Shown one piece after another: positions 1 through 9,098 of a stretch of 64,000 bases of DNA (positions are counted from its first letter, which is position 1; each line of letters opens with the position of its first letter). The stretch lies in NCBI RefSeq assembly GCF_020144925.1, contig NZ_NSLC01000006.1, positions 186,001 to 250,000 on the forward strand, read 5' to 3'. The translations under genes were made by a program, and so were the position numbers. The DNA is from Afifella sp. IM 167 (GTDB taxonomy: Bacteria > Pseudomonadota > Alphaproteobacteria > Rhizobiales > Afifellaceae). The notes under the pieces were generated by a model. The model saw nothing but the letters and a program-made list of their open reading frames with translations. It did no database searches and was not told where the DNA came from.

Positions 1-74
1 TCGAGCGCGGTCGCCGTGATGGCGACCGCGACGAAAACGATGGCGCCGATGCGCGCGAGGGTCTTGCCGTTCAT
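1..74 (-). CDS. trbK: TrbK-like entry exclusion protein, N-terminal fragment
   Basis: An ATG at 74-72 on the minus strand opens a frame reading MNGKTLARIGAIVFVAVAIT, a short basic start followed by a hydrophobic segment. It then runs off the window. The position directly after trbJ and the N-terminal pattern fit the alternative TrbK proteins of rhizobial trb operons, which are small inner-membrane or periplasmic proteins linked to entry exclusion. Only 24 codons are visible, so the assignment leans on gene order. Confidence 0.6.
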   Translation of the reverse strand, partial: MNGKTLARIGAIVFVAVAITATAL

Positions 75-84
75 CTCACGCGCC

Positions 85-858
85 TCAATTGCCGCCATTG
101 AACATCTGGGCGTTGCCCGGCTGGTAGCCTGAACCCGGCGTGAGGAAGCGGCGGCGTTGCTCACGCCCCTGTTCGGCGGCGGCGGTCCGCTCGGCGTCGG
201 CAAGCGCCTGTGCCCGTCCGTTGGCGGCGACGACGGCGGTCAGATCGACGAGCTGCTGGCCCTGCAGGGCGAGAAGCTGATTGCCGGCCTGAGCCGCCTG
301 CAAGGCCCCGGTCGCGCCCTGGCTGCGGCCGATCAACTCGCTCATCTGGGTGCGGTTGGTGTCGATATTGCCGATCACACCGGCCTGCACACGCATCGCG
401 TCCTGAAGGCCGGCGACGGTGTTTTCCCAGCGCTCGCGGGCGCCGGCGATCAGGTCCTGGTCGGAGGCCGAGAGCTGGGCATCGCCATAAGTGGTCTGAA
501 ACGCCTGATCGATCTGCTGAACGTCGAAGGCGATGCGCTGGGCATCGTTCAGAAGCTGCTGGGTGCGCTGGACGGATTGCTGAAGCTCCTGCAGCGCCGA
601 GAATGGCAGGCTCGCGAGGTTGCGGGCCTGGTTGATCAGCATCTGCGCCTCGTTCTGCAGCGAACTGATCTGGTTGTTGATCTGTTCGAGCGCCCGGGCA
701 GCCTGAATGATGTTCTCGGCGTGATTGCTCGGATCGTAGACGATGTCACCAAAGCCGAAGAGCGCATAGGCGGGCGGCGCCGTCAGGGGCGAAACCGCGA
801 TGGGCAGTGACAGAACGGATGCAGCGATCAAGGTCGCGCGGGTACGACGGAAGGTCAT
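85..858 (-). CDS. trbJ: P-type conjugative transfer protein TrbJ
   Basis: This 257-residue protein has a signal peptide (basic start, hydrophobic stretch to about residue 32, with an AYA-like cleavage area). A long alpha-helical, Gln-rich body follows, with a run of Q/N/L residues predicted to be coiled coil at about 50-125. TrbJ is the VirB5-like periplasmic or pilus-tip component of the P-type conjugative secretion system. Its start codon overlaps the trbE stop by 4 bp, so the two are translationally coupled. Length and gene order (trbE-trbJ-trbK) match rhizobial Trb operons. Confidence 0.92.
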   Translation of the reverse strand: MTFRRTRATLIAASVLSLPIAVSPLTAPPAYALFGFGDIVYDPSNHAENIIQAARALEQINNQISSLQNEAQMLINQARNLASLPFSALQELQQSVQRTQQLLNDAQRIAFDVQQIDQAFQTTYGDAQLSASDQDLIAGARERWENTVAGLQDAMRVQAGVIGNIDTNRTQMSELIGRSQGATGALQAAQAGNQLLALQGQQLVDLTAVVAANGRAQALADAERTAAAEQGREQRRRFLTPGSGYQPGNAQMFNGGN

Positions 859-3296
859 TGTGGTGTCTCCATGTTGTTGAGGGTGGGGATGAGATCGGCC
901 GCCCAGCCGATGTCGCGGGCGCGCAGCCAGGCGTCCGTGAACTGCTCGCGGCCGTGTTCGGCGAGGAGCTTTTCGAGGGTGGCGTGATCGGCTTTCGATG
1001 ACGCGCCGCAGAAGGCGAGTGCGACCTCACCGAGGGCGAGTTCGAACAGGCGGTTGCCGGCGCGGGACTGGCAGTAATAGTCGCGCTTCGGCGTCGCCCG
1101 GGCGAGGATCTCGATCTGCCGGTCGTTGAGGCCGAAGCGCCGATAGATCGCGGTGATCTGCGGTTCGATGGCGCGCTCGTTCGGCAGCAGTATCCGGGTC
1201 TGACAACTCTCGATGATCGCCGGCGCGATCGCGGAATTGTCGACGTCGGAGAGCGATTGCGTGGCAAAGACGACGGAAGCATTCTTCTTGCGGAGCGTCT
1301 TCAGCCATTCGCGGAGCTGGCCTGCAAAGCCCTCGTCGTCGAGCGCCAGCCAGCCCTCGTCGATGATCAGGAGGGTCGGTCGCCCGTCGAGTTGCGCCTC
1401 GATGCGATGAAAGAGATAGGCCAGAACAGCGGGTGCCGCACCGGTTCCGATGAGGTCCTCGGTCTCGAAGGCCTGCACCGGTGCTTTGCCGAGGCGTTCG
1501 CTCTCGGCATCGAGCAGCCGGCCATAGGGACCGCCGACGCAATAGGGCTGCAGGACGCGCTTCAGGTCTTGCGACTGCAACAGGACGAAAAGCCCAGTCA
1601 TGGTGCGTTCGTCGACTGGGGCGGAGGCGAGCGAGGTGAGCGCGGCCCAGAGATGCTCGCGCACCTGGGGATCGACGGTCAAGCCTTCCCGGCGCAGGAT
1701 GTTGATGATCCAGTCGCCGGCCCAGGCGCGCTCGGGGACATCGTGGATGCGTGCCAGCGGCTGCAGGGCGACGCTATCCTCGATGCCATCCGTCAATCCG
1801 CCACCGAGATCGTGCCAATCCCCGCCCATGGCGAGCGTAGCGACCCTGATCGATCCCCCGAAATCGAAGGCGAATATCTGGGCTTGCGCGTAGCGGCGGA
1901 ACTGCAGCGCCATCAGCGCCAGCAACACGGATTTCCCGGCGCCGGTCGGGCCGACCACCATGGTATGGCCGACATCGCCGACGTGAAGGGAAAACCGGAA
2001 CGGGGTCGAGCCTTCGGTCTTGCCGAAGAGCAGAGGGGGTGCCGCAAGGTGCTCGTCCCGTTCCGGCCCCGCCCACACCGCCGAGAGCGGGATCATATGG
2101 GCAAGGTTGAGGGTGGAGATCGGCGGTTGCCGGACATTGGCGTAGGCATGGCCGGGAAGGCTGCCGAGCCAGGCTTCCACCGCGTTGACGGTCTCCGGCA
2201 TCGCCGTGAAGTCGCGTCCCTGGATCACCTTCTCGGCGAGCCGCAGCTTTTCGTCGGCAATGCGCGGATCCTCGTCCCACACCGTCAGCGTCGCGGTCAC
2301 ATAGGCCTGTCCGGCGATGTCAGCGCCAAGTTCCTGCAAGGCCTCGTCGGCGTCCGCGGCCTTGTTCGCGGCATCGGTGTCGACCAGCACGGACGCCTCG
2401 TTGGTCATTACCTCCTTGAGAATGGCGGCGATCGACTTGCGCTTGGCGAACCATTGCCGACGGATGCGCGTGAGAAGACGGGTGGCATCGACCTTGTCGA
2501 GGAGGATGGCGCGGGTGGACCAGCGATAGGGGAAGGCGAGCCGATTAAGCTCGTCGAGAATGCCGGGTGTCGTCGCGCTGGGGAAGCCGATGATGGTGAG
2601 AACGCGCAGATGGACCTCGCCCAGCATCGGTTCGAGACCGCCGGTGAGCGGCTGATCGGAGAGCAGCGAGTCGAGATAGATCGGGGTCTCGGGCACGCGC
2701 ACGCGGTGCCGGTTGATCGATACTGTCGCATGCAAATAGGTCAGGGTCTCGGCGTCATTGAGCCAGGAGCATTCGGGCATGAAGCCGTCGAGCAGGGCCA
2801 GGACCCGCGCGGTGCGATCTATGAAACCCTGAAGCTGCTCGCGGGCATTGGCATCGCCACCGCGTTCCCGGCCCTCATAGAGAAAACGCTCCGAGCGCGA
2901 AGCATCCTCGGCCGGCGGCAGATAAAGAAAGGTCAGGTAGTAGCGCGACTCGTGATGTCCGCCTTCCTCCTCGAACATTGCTCTGCGCTCGGCATCGACG
3001 AGCGCCGCTGCCGGATCTGGAAAGGTGCTTTCCGGATAATCGCGGGCGGGCGCGCGCATCGCCTCGACGAAGATCGCCCAGCCAGAACCGAGACGGCGAA
3101 AGGCGTTGTTGAGCCGTCCCGCGACGGCAACCAGTTCGGCCTGAACCGCGCTGTCGAGGTCAGGTCCCCTAAAACGGGCGGTGCGCTGGAACGAGCCATC
3201 CTTGTTGAGGACGACGCCTTTGCTGACCAAGGCCGCCCAGGGGAGGTAGTCTGCGAGCCGGGTAGAGGTGCGGCGATATTCGATGAGGTTCATCAT
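855..3296 (-). CDS. trbE: Conjugal transfer ATPase TrbE
   Basis: TrbE is the VirB4-type ATPase that energises assembly of the mating pore. I chose the ATG at 3296 (MMNLIEYRRT...), which gives 813 residues and matches the usual family start; a longer frame begins upstream but runs into trbD. The N-terminal CagE/VirB4 region is followed by a Walker A motif GPTGAGKS at about residues 449-456 and a Walker B LLIIDEGW near 645. An ATQSLSD segment typical of VirB4 proteins follows. The frame is intact over its full length. It lies between trbD and trbJ on the same strand. Confidence 0.95.
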   Translation of the reverse strand: MMNLIEYRRTSTRLADYLPWAALVSKGVVLNKDGSFQRTARFRGPDLDSAVQAELVAVAGRLNNAFRRLGSGWAIFVEAMRAPARDYPESTFPDPAAALVDAERRAMFEEEGGHHESRYYLTFLYLPPAEDASRSERFLYEGRERGGDANAREQLQGFIDRTARVLALLDGFMPECSWLNDAETLTYLHATVSINRHRVRVPETPIYLDSLLSDQPLTGGLEPMLGEVHLRVLTIIGFPSATTPGILDELNRLAFPYRWSTRAILLDKVDATRLLTRIRRQWFAKRKSIAAILKEVMTNEASVLVDTDAANKAADADEALQELGADIAGQAYVTATLTVWDEDPRIADEKLRLAEKVIQGRDFTAMPETVNAVEAWLGSLPGHAYANVRQPPISTLNLAHMIPLSAVWAGPERDEHLAAPPLLFGKTEGSTPFRFSLHVGDVGHTMVVGPTGAGKSVLLALMALQFRRYAQAQIFAFDFGGSIRVATLAMGGDWHDLGGGLTDGIEDSVALQPLARIHDVPERAWAGDWIINILRREGLTVDPQVREHLWAALTSLASAPVDERTMTGLFVLLQSQDLKRVLQPYCVGGPYGRLLDAESERLGKAPVQAFETEDLIGTGAAPAVLAYLFHRIEAQLDGRPTLLIIDEGWLALDDEGFAGQLREWLKTLRKKNASVVFATQSLSDVDNSAIAPAIIESCQTRILLPNERAIEPQITAIYRRFGLNDRQIEILARATPKRDYYCQSRAGNRLFELALGEVALAFCGASSKADHATLEKLLAEHGREQFTDAWLRARDIGWAADLIPTLNNMETPQ

Positions 3297-3304
3297 GGGG
3301 ATCG

Positions 3305-3565
3305 TCAGACACTCAGATGGGAGGGAATGCGTAGATGCCGGCGGCCGACATCGGCAAAGAGCGGGTCGCGCCTTGCGCCCCAAACGGCGGCGGCGTGTCC
3401 GAAAGCCCAGAGCAGAAGGCCGACCAGCCAGAGGCGCAGCCCAAGGCCGAGCGCGGCCGCGAGCGTGCCGTTCAAAATCGCGATCGCCCGTGGCGCCCCG
3501 CCGAGGAGAATGGGCTCGGTCAGGGCACGGTGAACGGGGACGACGAAGCCGGGAACGTCACTCAT
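3305..3565 (-). CDS. trbD: Conjugal transfer protein TrbD
   Basis: An 86-residue inner-membrane protein with a VirB3-like layout: a short N-terminus (PVHRALTEPILLGG is typical of TrbD), then a long hydrophobic hairpin at about residues 25-60. VirB3/TrbD proteins partner the VirB4/TrbE ATPase. The start overlaps the trbC stop by one base and trbE begins a few bases downstream, so it sits inside the operon. Confidence 0.93.
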   Translation of the reverse strand: MSDVPGFVVPVHRALTEPILLGGAPRAIAILNGTLAAALGLGLRLWLVGLLLWAFGHAAAVWGARRDPLFADVGRRHLRIPSHLSV

Positions 3566-3897
3566 CAGATGAGCGCTCCGCCGCCGAAGGAGAAGAAGGA
3601 CAGGAAGAAGCTCGATGCGGCGAAGGCGATCGACAGGCCGAAGACGATCTGGATCAGGCGCCGGAACCCGCCCGAGGTATCGCCGAAGGCGAGCGTCAGC
3701 CCGGTGATGATAATGATGATCACCGCGATGATCTTGGCGACCGGTCCCTCGATGGATTCGAGGATGGACTGGAGCGGCGCTTCCCAGGGCATGGACGATC
3801 CCGCCGCGTGGGCGGCGGGCGCCATCATCATGGTGATGATGAGTGTCGAGGTGGCACCGGCGATCCGGCGGCGAAGGCGAGAGACGAGACGGATCAT
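3565..3897 (-). CDS. trbC: Conjugal transfer pilin TrbC
   Basis: A 110-residue pro-pilin. It has a basic N-terminus ([14 protein letters not shown]), a hydrophobic leader ending near AHA/AAG at about residue 32, and two further membrane segments around residues 50-70 and 85-105. TrbC/VirB2 is the major pilin subunit, and in RP4 it is matured by the peptidase TraF. A TraF-type peptidase is encoded at 18535-19080. The start overlaps the trbB stop by 4 bp. Confidence 0.93.
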   Translation of the reverse strand: MIRLVSRLRRRIAGATSTLIITMMMAPAAHAAGSSMPWEAPLQSILESIEGPVAKIIAVIIIIITGLTLAFGDTSGGFRRLIQIVFGLSIAFAASSFFLSFFSFGGGALI

Positions 3898-4877
3898 GCG
3901 GTGATTCCTTCCGGGGTTTGGGTCGTTGCTGTGAGGTGGTAGTCGCCGTCAGGCGTGAGGCCGGCGACGGCGGAGAGTTCGGCGAGCCGGCGTTGGGAAC
4001 CGCGATCCGAGAGGACGGCGACGAGATCGATGGTCTCGGCGATCAGCGCGCGGGGAACCGTGACGACGGCTTCCTGGATCAGTTGTTCGAGCCGACGCAG
4101 CGCCCCGATGGCCGTCCCGGCATGGATTGTGCCGATGCCACCGGGATGCCCAGTGCCCCAGGCCTTCAGGAGGTCAAGCGCTTCCGGCCCGCGCACCTCG
4201 CCGATTGGGATACGGTCGGGACGCAGACGAAGGGAGGAGCGGACGAGATCGGATAGCGTTGCGACGCCATCCTTGGTGCGCATGGCGATGAGATTAGGCG
4301 CGGCGCACTGTAGCTCCCGCGTGTCCTCGATGATGACGACGCGGTCGGCACTCTTCGCCACCTCGGCGAGCAGCGCATTGGTCAGTGTGGTCTTGCCGGT
4401 CGAGGTGCCGCCGGCGACGAGGATGTTCTTTCGCTTGGCGACCGCCGTGCGAAGTGCGTTGGCCTGGCCGGTGTCCATGATGCCTGCTGCGACATAGTCG
4501 TCGAGCGAGAAGATGGCGATGGCAGGCTTGCGGATGGCGAAGGTCGGGGCCGCGACAACGGGCGGCAGCAGGCCCTCGAAGCGCTCACCCGTTTCCGGCA
4601 GCTCCGCAGATACGCGGGGGCTTCCAGCATGAACCTCGGCGCCGACATGATGCGCGACGAGCCGGATGATCCGCTCCCCATCGGCGGGGGCGACCAACTC
4701 ACCGGTGTCGGAAAGGCCCTCGGACAGTCGGTCGACCCAGAGCCGACCGTCCGGGTTGAGCATTACCTCGACGATGCCGGGCTCTTCGAGGAAGCGGGCA
4801 ATTGCCGGCCCGAGCGCCGTGCGCAGCATGCGTGCCCCGCGCGAGGACATTTCCGATCTTTGGAAGGTCGCCGACAT
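3894..4877 (-). CDS. trbB: Conjugal transfer ATPase TrbB
   Basis: A 327-residue VirB11-type hexameric secretion ATPase. The N-terminal domain is followed by Walker A GGTSTGKT (residues 156-163), the Asp box [10 protein letters not shown] (about 180-189) and a His box [10 protein letters not shown] near 245. It acts on the cytoplasmic face of the mating channel. It is the first gene of the trb operon in this window. In related elements an RHH/CopG gene and traG usually lie directly upstream; here 5.3 kb of cargo and regulatory sequence intervenes. Confidence 0.95.
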   Translation of the reverse strand: MSATFQRSEMSSRGARMLRTALGPAIARFLEEPGIVEVMLNPDGRLWVDRLSEGLSDTGELVAPADGERIIRLVAHHVGAEVHAGSPRVSAELPETGERFEGLLPPVVAAPTFAIRKPAIAIFSLDDYVAAGIMDTGQANALRTAVAKRKNILVAGGTSTGKTTLTNALLAEVAKSADRVVIIEDTRELQCAAPNLIAMRTKDGVATLSDLVRSSLRLRPDRIPIGEVRGPEALDLLKAWGTGHPGGIGTIHAGTAIGALRRLEQLIQEAVVTVPRALIAETIDLVAVLSDRGSQRRLAELSAVAGLTPDGDYHLTATTQTPEGITA

Positions 4878-5279
4878 TTCGCCCCCGATAGTGGTTGGGA
4901 TCGCGATGGCGATCCCGGTTCGGGGATGAGTAAGAGAGCCAGGAAATGGTCCCGCGCAACAGTGTCAAGGGCATAGTAGTGGCGTGGCGTGTAAAGACAG
5001 GGAAACGGTAACTCAGCATGCAAGTTGTCTGAGATCGGAGATCGGTGGAGAGCTCACATATTTTGGATGATCGCAACGCAAACCTTTTCGTTGTTTGTTG
5101 CACACGGGCAAATCAGTTGCCTATGCGAGATAGTCTGAAAAAGGTTGGACGGCATTCTTCCTAAGAACCATGATTTGACCCATTGCTTCTGGAAATCGCC
5201 AGCCGCCGGTCTGGGCGTGTCCGACGATCGGTTCCAGCTACATGTCCAACGAGATCATCGGCCCACGCTATTTCCGGTG
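4878..5279. other. Intergenic region upstream of trbB
   Basis: About 400 bp without a convincing gene, between trbB and the first AraC gene. It is less GC-rich than its surroundings and must contain the trb promoter, reading to the left. I see no clear terminator. It is also where the cargo block joins the conjugation operon, but I could not identify direct repeats marking an insertion. Confidence 0.4.
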
Positions 5280-6194
5280 TCAGGCAGCCTGACGTTCATT
5301 GGCGAAAGCCCCTGGCGACGTCCCGACATGGCGGGAAAACGCCATGCTGAACGCACTTGCAGATCCATAGCCGACGCGTTGGGCAATCTCCGCCATCGCC
5401 AAGTTACCCCGCAACAACAGGTCCTTTGCCACCGCCATCCGCCAGGCCGTGACATATTCCATGGGTGCTGTCCCCACCTCGCGGCGGAAGCGATCGAAGA
5501 AGGTGGAACGGGACATGGCCGCAGCATCGGCCAGTCCCGCCACCGACAGAGGTGCGCCGGGGTCGGCATGGATCTGTCGCAGCGCTAAGGCCAGTTGGGG
5601 ATCGGCAAGTCCGCGGAGCAGGCCGGGCTCGGCCATCGTGTTCTCGACGGACCGCAACGCTTCGACAAGAAGCAATTCCAGAAGCCGTCGGAGTACCATG
5701 TCGCGCGCCGCGCGATCGCCCTGCGTCTCTTCCTGAATCATCTGCATAAGCGTGATCAGGCGATCCTGCGCGCGCACATGGATCACTTCCGGCAAGAGCG
5801 AGACGAGCAGATCCCTGTCCAGCGAGGCAAAGGTGCAGTGGCCTACCAGGCAACGCACCTCGGTCGGAGCATCCGGTTCGCCAAGGCGGAACATCCCCGG
5901 ATCGGTCTGAAGCGGCAGGCGTGGGGCGCCGCGAGGCGGCGGATCGATGCTCGACATGGTGAAGTCGAACACTTCGGGCACCAGCACGAAATCACCGGCT
6001 TCCAGGACAAGTGGAGCGCGGCCCCGAATGATCAGCCGGCAGGTGCCCTCGACCATGGCGCAATAGAACGGGCTCCGCATGTTCCTGCGCTCGACGAGCC
6101 AGCGGCCACCTCCGCTGACGAGCTTTGAGATCGATGGTTCCGGCTTCAGCAGCGTGACAACGCTGGCGAGCGGGTCTGAGGTCGGGTCGGGCAA
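5280..6194 (-). CDS. AraC-family regulator with N-terminal cupin
   Basis: A 304-residue protein with an AraC cupin domain of the Cupin_6 type (about residues 10-195; motifs such as LVPEVFDFTMSS). A C-terminal double helix-turn-helix follows at about 205-300, with the typical MSRSTFFDRFRREVGTAPMEYVTAWRM and second-helix IAQRVGYGSASAFSMAFSRHVG segments. It is divergent from the SDR gene across 100 bp and probably controls that gene and its neighbours. The second AraC gene of the block (9099-10016) has the same architecture. The effector is unknown. Confidence 0.9.
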   Translation of the reverse strand: MPDPTSDPLASVVTLLKPEPSISKLVSGGGRWLVERRNMRSPFYCAMVEGTCRLIIRGRAPLVLEAGDFVLVPEVFDFTMSSIDPPPRGAPRLPLQTDPGMFRLGEPDAPTEVRCLVGHCTFASLDRDLLVSLLPEVIHVRAQDRLITLMQMIQEETQGDRAARDMVLRRLLELLLVEALRSVENTMAEPGLLRGLADPQLALALRQIHADPGAPLSVAGLADAAAMSRSTFFDRFRREVGTAPMEYVTAWRMAVAKDLLLRGNLAMAEIAQRVGYGSASAFSMAFSRHVGTSPGAFANERQAA

Positions 6195-6294
6195 GAATCC
6201 GGACTTTCACTGAATCAATAAGGATCATCAAATATAGAAAGTCCGAAGTGATCTGTCCATCTTCGTGTTCTGAAATCGACAGGAGATACATCAA
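6195..6294. promoter_or_regulatory. Divergent promoter region, AraC / SDR
   Basis: One hundred bases separate the divergent AraC and SDR genes. The centre is AT-rich (around ATCATCAAATATAGAAA) in an otherwise GC-rich stretch, as expected for promoters and an AraC operator. A good Shine-Dalgarno sequence, AGGAGA, precedes the SDR start at 6295. I cannot define the operator half-sites. Confidence 0.4.
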
Positions 6295-7056
6295 ATGCCC
6301 AGAATTCTCATTACCGGCGCTTCGACCGGCTTCGGCCTCGCCACGGCGGAACTCTTCCTCGCTCGGGGGTGGGAGGTCGTCGCGACCATGCGGTCTCCCG
6401 AGATACATGAAATGCCGCGGCACGAAGGCCTGCAAATCCTGCCGCTCGACGTCACGGATACGGCGAGCATCGCGCGGGCTGTCGCGGATGCCGGTCCTCT
6501 TGATGCGCTGGTCAACAATGCCGGCGTCGGCATGCTCAACGTGCTGGAGGGTGCGGACATCGTGAAGGCTCGCGAGCTGTTCGATACCAATGTCCTTGGC
6601 GCAATGGCGGTGACCCAGGCGGTTCTGCCCGGCATGCGCGCGCGCAAAGCGGGCGTGATCGTCAATATCAGTTCCAGCGTCACGCTGCGGCCGTTTCCCG
6701 CGCTGTCGGTATACAGCGCCAGCAAGGCCGCGATAAATGCGTTCACGGAGAGCCTGGCTCTCGAGACGGCGCAGTTCGGTATCCGGACGCGGCTTGTCCT
6801 GCCCGGATCGGCGCCGACGACCTCTTTCGGGAAAAACGCGGTGGCGCGGATGGGGATGGACGTCCCGGCGCCCTATGACGCGTTCGTGCAGGACATCTTC
6901 GCGGCCATGCGCGGTTCCACCGAAAAGAAGACGGATGCCGAGGATGTGGCGCAGGCCGTGTGGCGGGCGGTGACGGAGCCGGAAGCGCCGATGCGCCTGC
7001 CCGCGGGCGCCGATGCGGAAGCGATCTTCCAGGAAACGACGGTTACCGCCAATTGA
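6295..7056 (+). CDS. Short-chain dehydrogenase/reductase
   Basis: A 253-residue classical SDR oxidoreductase. The cofactor motif TGASTGFG is at residues 7-14, NNAG at 74-77, the catalytic serine in ISSS at about 125-128, and YSASK with Tyr140 and Lys144. The start is fixed by AGGAGA upstream. It is followed by a hairpin and the alpha/beta hydrolase gene on the same strand, and is preceded divergently by an AraC regulator. This is a common arrangement for xenobiotic- or aldehyde-responsive loci. The substrate cannot be inferred. Confidence 0.9.
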   Translation: MPRILITGASTGFGLATAELFLARGWEVVATMRSPEIHEMPRHEGLQILPLDVTDTASIARAVADAGPLDALVNNAGVGMLNVLEGADIVKARELFDTNVLGAMAVTQAVLPGMRARKAGVIVNISSSVTLRPFPALSVYSASKAAINAFTESLALETAQFGIRTRLVLPGSAPTTSFGKNAVARMGMDVPAPYDAFVQDIFAAMRGSTEKKTDAEDVAQAVWRAVTEPEAPMRLPAGADAEAIFQETTVTAN

Positions 7057-7063
7057 GCGTTTC

Positions 7064-7094
7064 TACCCCCGCGCTCCGTCAGAACGCGGGGGTA
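7064..7094 (+). repeat. Perfect 10-bp inverted repeat between SDR and hydrolase genes
   Basis: TACCCCCGCG at 7064-7073 pairs perfectly with CGCGGGGGTA at 7085-7094 across an 11-base loop. There is no T-tract after it, so it is more likely an intercistronic RNA hairpin (mRNA stability or partial attenuation) than a full intrinsic terminator. The downstream hydrolase has its own Shine-Dalgarno (AAGGAAGA). Confidence 0.6.
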
Positions 7095-7114
7095 TCAGCA
7101 AGGAAGAACGACAT

Positions 7115-8062
7115 ATGAACAATCTCATCGACCTCTCGCGGACCATCCCGACGCCGGATCCCGGGCTGACAGTTGCCTATACTCCGATCACTCTGCCAAT
7201 GGCTGGGCGCACTCCGCTCGAACTGCGCCTGACCGCACCCGCCGAAGGTGAAGGCCTGCCAATCGTGTTGCTGTCGCACGGGGCCGGACCATCAAAATAC
7301 ATCCCGTCGAAGGACGGCTATGCGTCGCTGGCACAGTTCTGGGCCGAGCGCGGATTTGCGGTGATCCAGCCGACACACGGCAACTCCCCAGTCGGCGGTC
7401 TGTCGCCCGATGCCCCCGGCGCTCCTTATTTCTGGCGCGAGCGCGTGGCGGAAATGACGACAATCCTCGATCATCTGGATGAGATCGAACGCCAGGCGCC
7501 CGCCATTGCCGGTCGTCTCGACCATCGCCGGATCGCGGCGGCCGGGCATTCGTTCGGCGGCTTTACTGTCGGGCTGCTTCTGGGCGCACGCCTGCAAGGG
7601 GAGAGTTTTGCCGAACCGCGCATCTCCGCCGGCATGTTGCTGGCGGCGCCCGGTCGCGGCGGCAGCGATCTGACCCCGGAAAGCGCGGCGCGCTTCCCAT
7701 TCTTCGATGTGGATTTCTCGCATATGACGACGCGCAGTCTCGTGGTCTGCGGCGCGGACGACAATCCGCACTTCACGCCGCGCGGCCCGGAATGGCATGC
7801 GGACGCCTTCCATGACAGCCCCGGAGCCGAGGCCCTCGTGTACCTTGAAGGCGTCGGACACGGCCTGGGCGGCATTGCCGGGCTGGACGCCAAGGAAACC
7901 GAAACCGAAGCGCCGGAGAGCCTCGAAGCGACCAAGCGCCTCAGCCTGGCATGGCTTTGCACCGCACTCGGCGTCGATGGCGATGCCTGGGTGAACGCGA
8001 CCGCATCGCTCGAAGGTCCCGCCGGGGCATTGGCTCGGGTGACACCCGTTACTGGCGCGTGA
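7115..8062 (+). CDS. Alpha/beta hydrolase
   Basis: A 315-residue alpha/beta hydrolase. The chosen ATG at 7115 follows AAGGAAGA and drops 34 non-conserved residues from the longest frame. The oxyanion-hole segment LSHGAGPS is at about 53-60, the nucleophile elbow GHSFGG has Ser146, and the likely catalytic His249 is in GVGHGLGG; an Asp near 215-216 could complete the triad. It resembles the dienelactone-hydrolase/PAF-acetylhydrolase-like branch. It sits downstream of the SDR in the regulator-flanked cargo block. Confidence 0.85.
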   Translation: MNNLIDLSRTIPTPDPGLTVAYTPITLPMAGRTPLELRLTAPAEGEGLPIVLLSHGAGPSKYIPSKDGYASLAQFWAERGFAVIQPTHGNSPVGGLSPDAPGAPYFWRERVAEMTTILDHLDEIERQAPAIAGRLDHRRIAAAGHSFGGFTVGLLLGARLQGESFAEPRISAGMLLAAPGRGGSDLTPESAARFPFFDVDFSHMTTRSLVVCGADDNPHFTPRGPEWHADAFHDSPGAEALVYLEGVGHGLGGIAGLDAKETETEAPESLEATKRLSLAWLCTALGVDGDAWVNATASLEGPAGALARVTPVTGA

Positions 8063-8128
8063 GACCGTAGTCCCTGCTTCCGGGGTGGGATGGGCCCAGA
8101 GACAAGGGCCAAACTCATTCGAAGGCGT

Positions 8129-9001
8129 CTACAGCACCGGTTTCAATTCCTCTTCGACCCACTGGGCAAAGCTGGTGGGGCCGATAATTGCGGAGGCGCG
8201 GGGAGCGATATTGTCCATGCCTTCGTCCTTGGCGCGCAGCATGTTGATGTAAGCCTGCGCGAAGGCCTCCGGCCAGCCGGACGCGAGAAGCCGTGCCTTC
8301 AAGGTTTCGTAGGGCACGTGTTGATAGCGCACCGCGCGTCCCGTCACTTCGGAAATGATGCGGGCGAGGTCATTGTAGGAGTATTCCTCGGGGCCGAGCA
8401 CCGGAACGTCAATCTGCCCCGTCCAGGAACGGTCAAGCAACAGGCCGGCAGCGGCTTCACCGATATCCCGCACTGCGGTGTGGGGCAGCCTCTTGTCAGG
8501 GCTGATCGCGCCGACCATCTGGCCTTGCCGAAGGCTGTCGACGAGACGAAGCGCGTTGTCCATGAAGCCCGGCAAGGCGAGCCCGCGTATCGCCGCGCCG
8601 GTTTCTCTCAGCAAATCGACCATGTGGATTGAGGCTGTCGCCATTCCGGCCTTCTCCTGCCAAGGCGTGTCGCGTCCAAGTGTGGTTGCCGCGACGATGT
8701 GGCGAACACCATGGCGACGTATCGCTTCGGCGGCAGGGCGCGAGAATTCGACGGTGGCGGCATCGGGGGTTTCCTGTGGCGTCGGCGGGCAGAGCCAGAA
8801 TATGGCCTCCGCATCGCGAAATGCCTGATCGACCACCTTCGGATCGGAATGGGACCCTTCCACGATCTCGACCCGATCTCGGGCCGCCTGCGGGAGCTTC
8901 CTCGGGTCGCGGACGATCACGCGGAGTTGGGCTCCCGCATTCAGCAGCCGGCCAAGGACATGGCGGCCAATATTTCCGGTTGGGGTTGTGACGACAATCA
9001 T
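8129..9001 (-). CDS. NmrA-like NAD(P)-binding protein
   Basis: A 290-residue atypical SDR of the NmrA/azoreductase-like family. The Rossmann motif TTPTGNIGRHVL is at residues 5-16, and no classical YxxxK triad is evident where expected. Such proteins either sense NAD(P) or reduce quinone-type substrates. It is divergent from the second AraC gene across 97 bp, which suggests that regulator controls it. It converges with the hydrolase gene. Confidence 0.88.
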   Translation of the reverse strand: MIVVTTPTGNIGRHVLGRLLNAGAQLRVIVRDPRKLPQAARDRVEIVEGSHSDPKVVDQAFRDAEAIFWLCPPTPQETPDAATVEFSRPAAEAIRRHGVRHIVAATTLGRDTPWQEKAGMATASIHMVDLLRETGAAIRGLALPGFMDNALRLVDSLRQGQMVGAISPDKRLPHTAVRDIGEAAAGLLLDRSWTGQIDVPVLGPEEYSYNDLARIISEVTGRAVRYQHVPYETLKARLLASGWPEAFAQAYINMLRAKDEGMDNIAPRASAIIGPTSFAQWVEEELKPVL

Positions 9002-9098
9002 AGGGTAAGCCTCGTGTTTGTGATGTCCCTAGGATACGACGCCCGTTTGGATTATCTATGTTTGATGGTCGCTAATTTCTACGCCATAGTCCGAACCT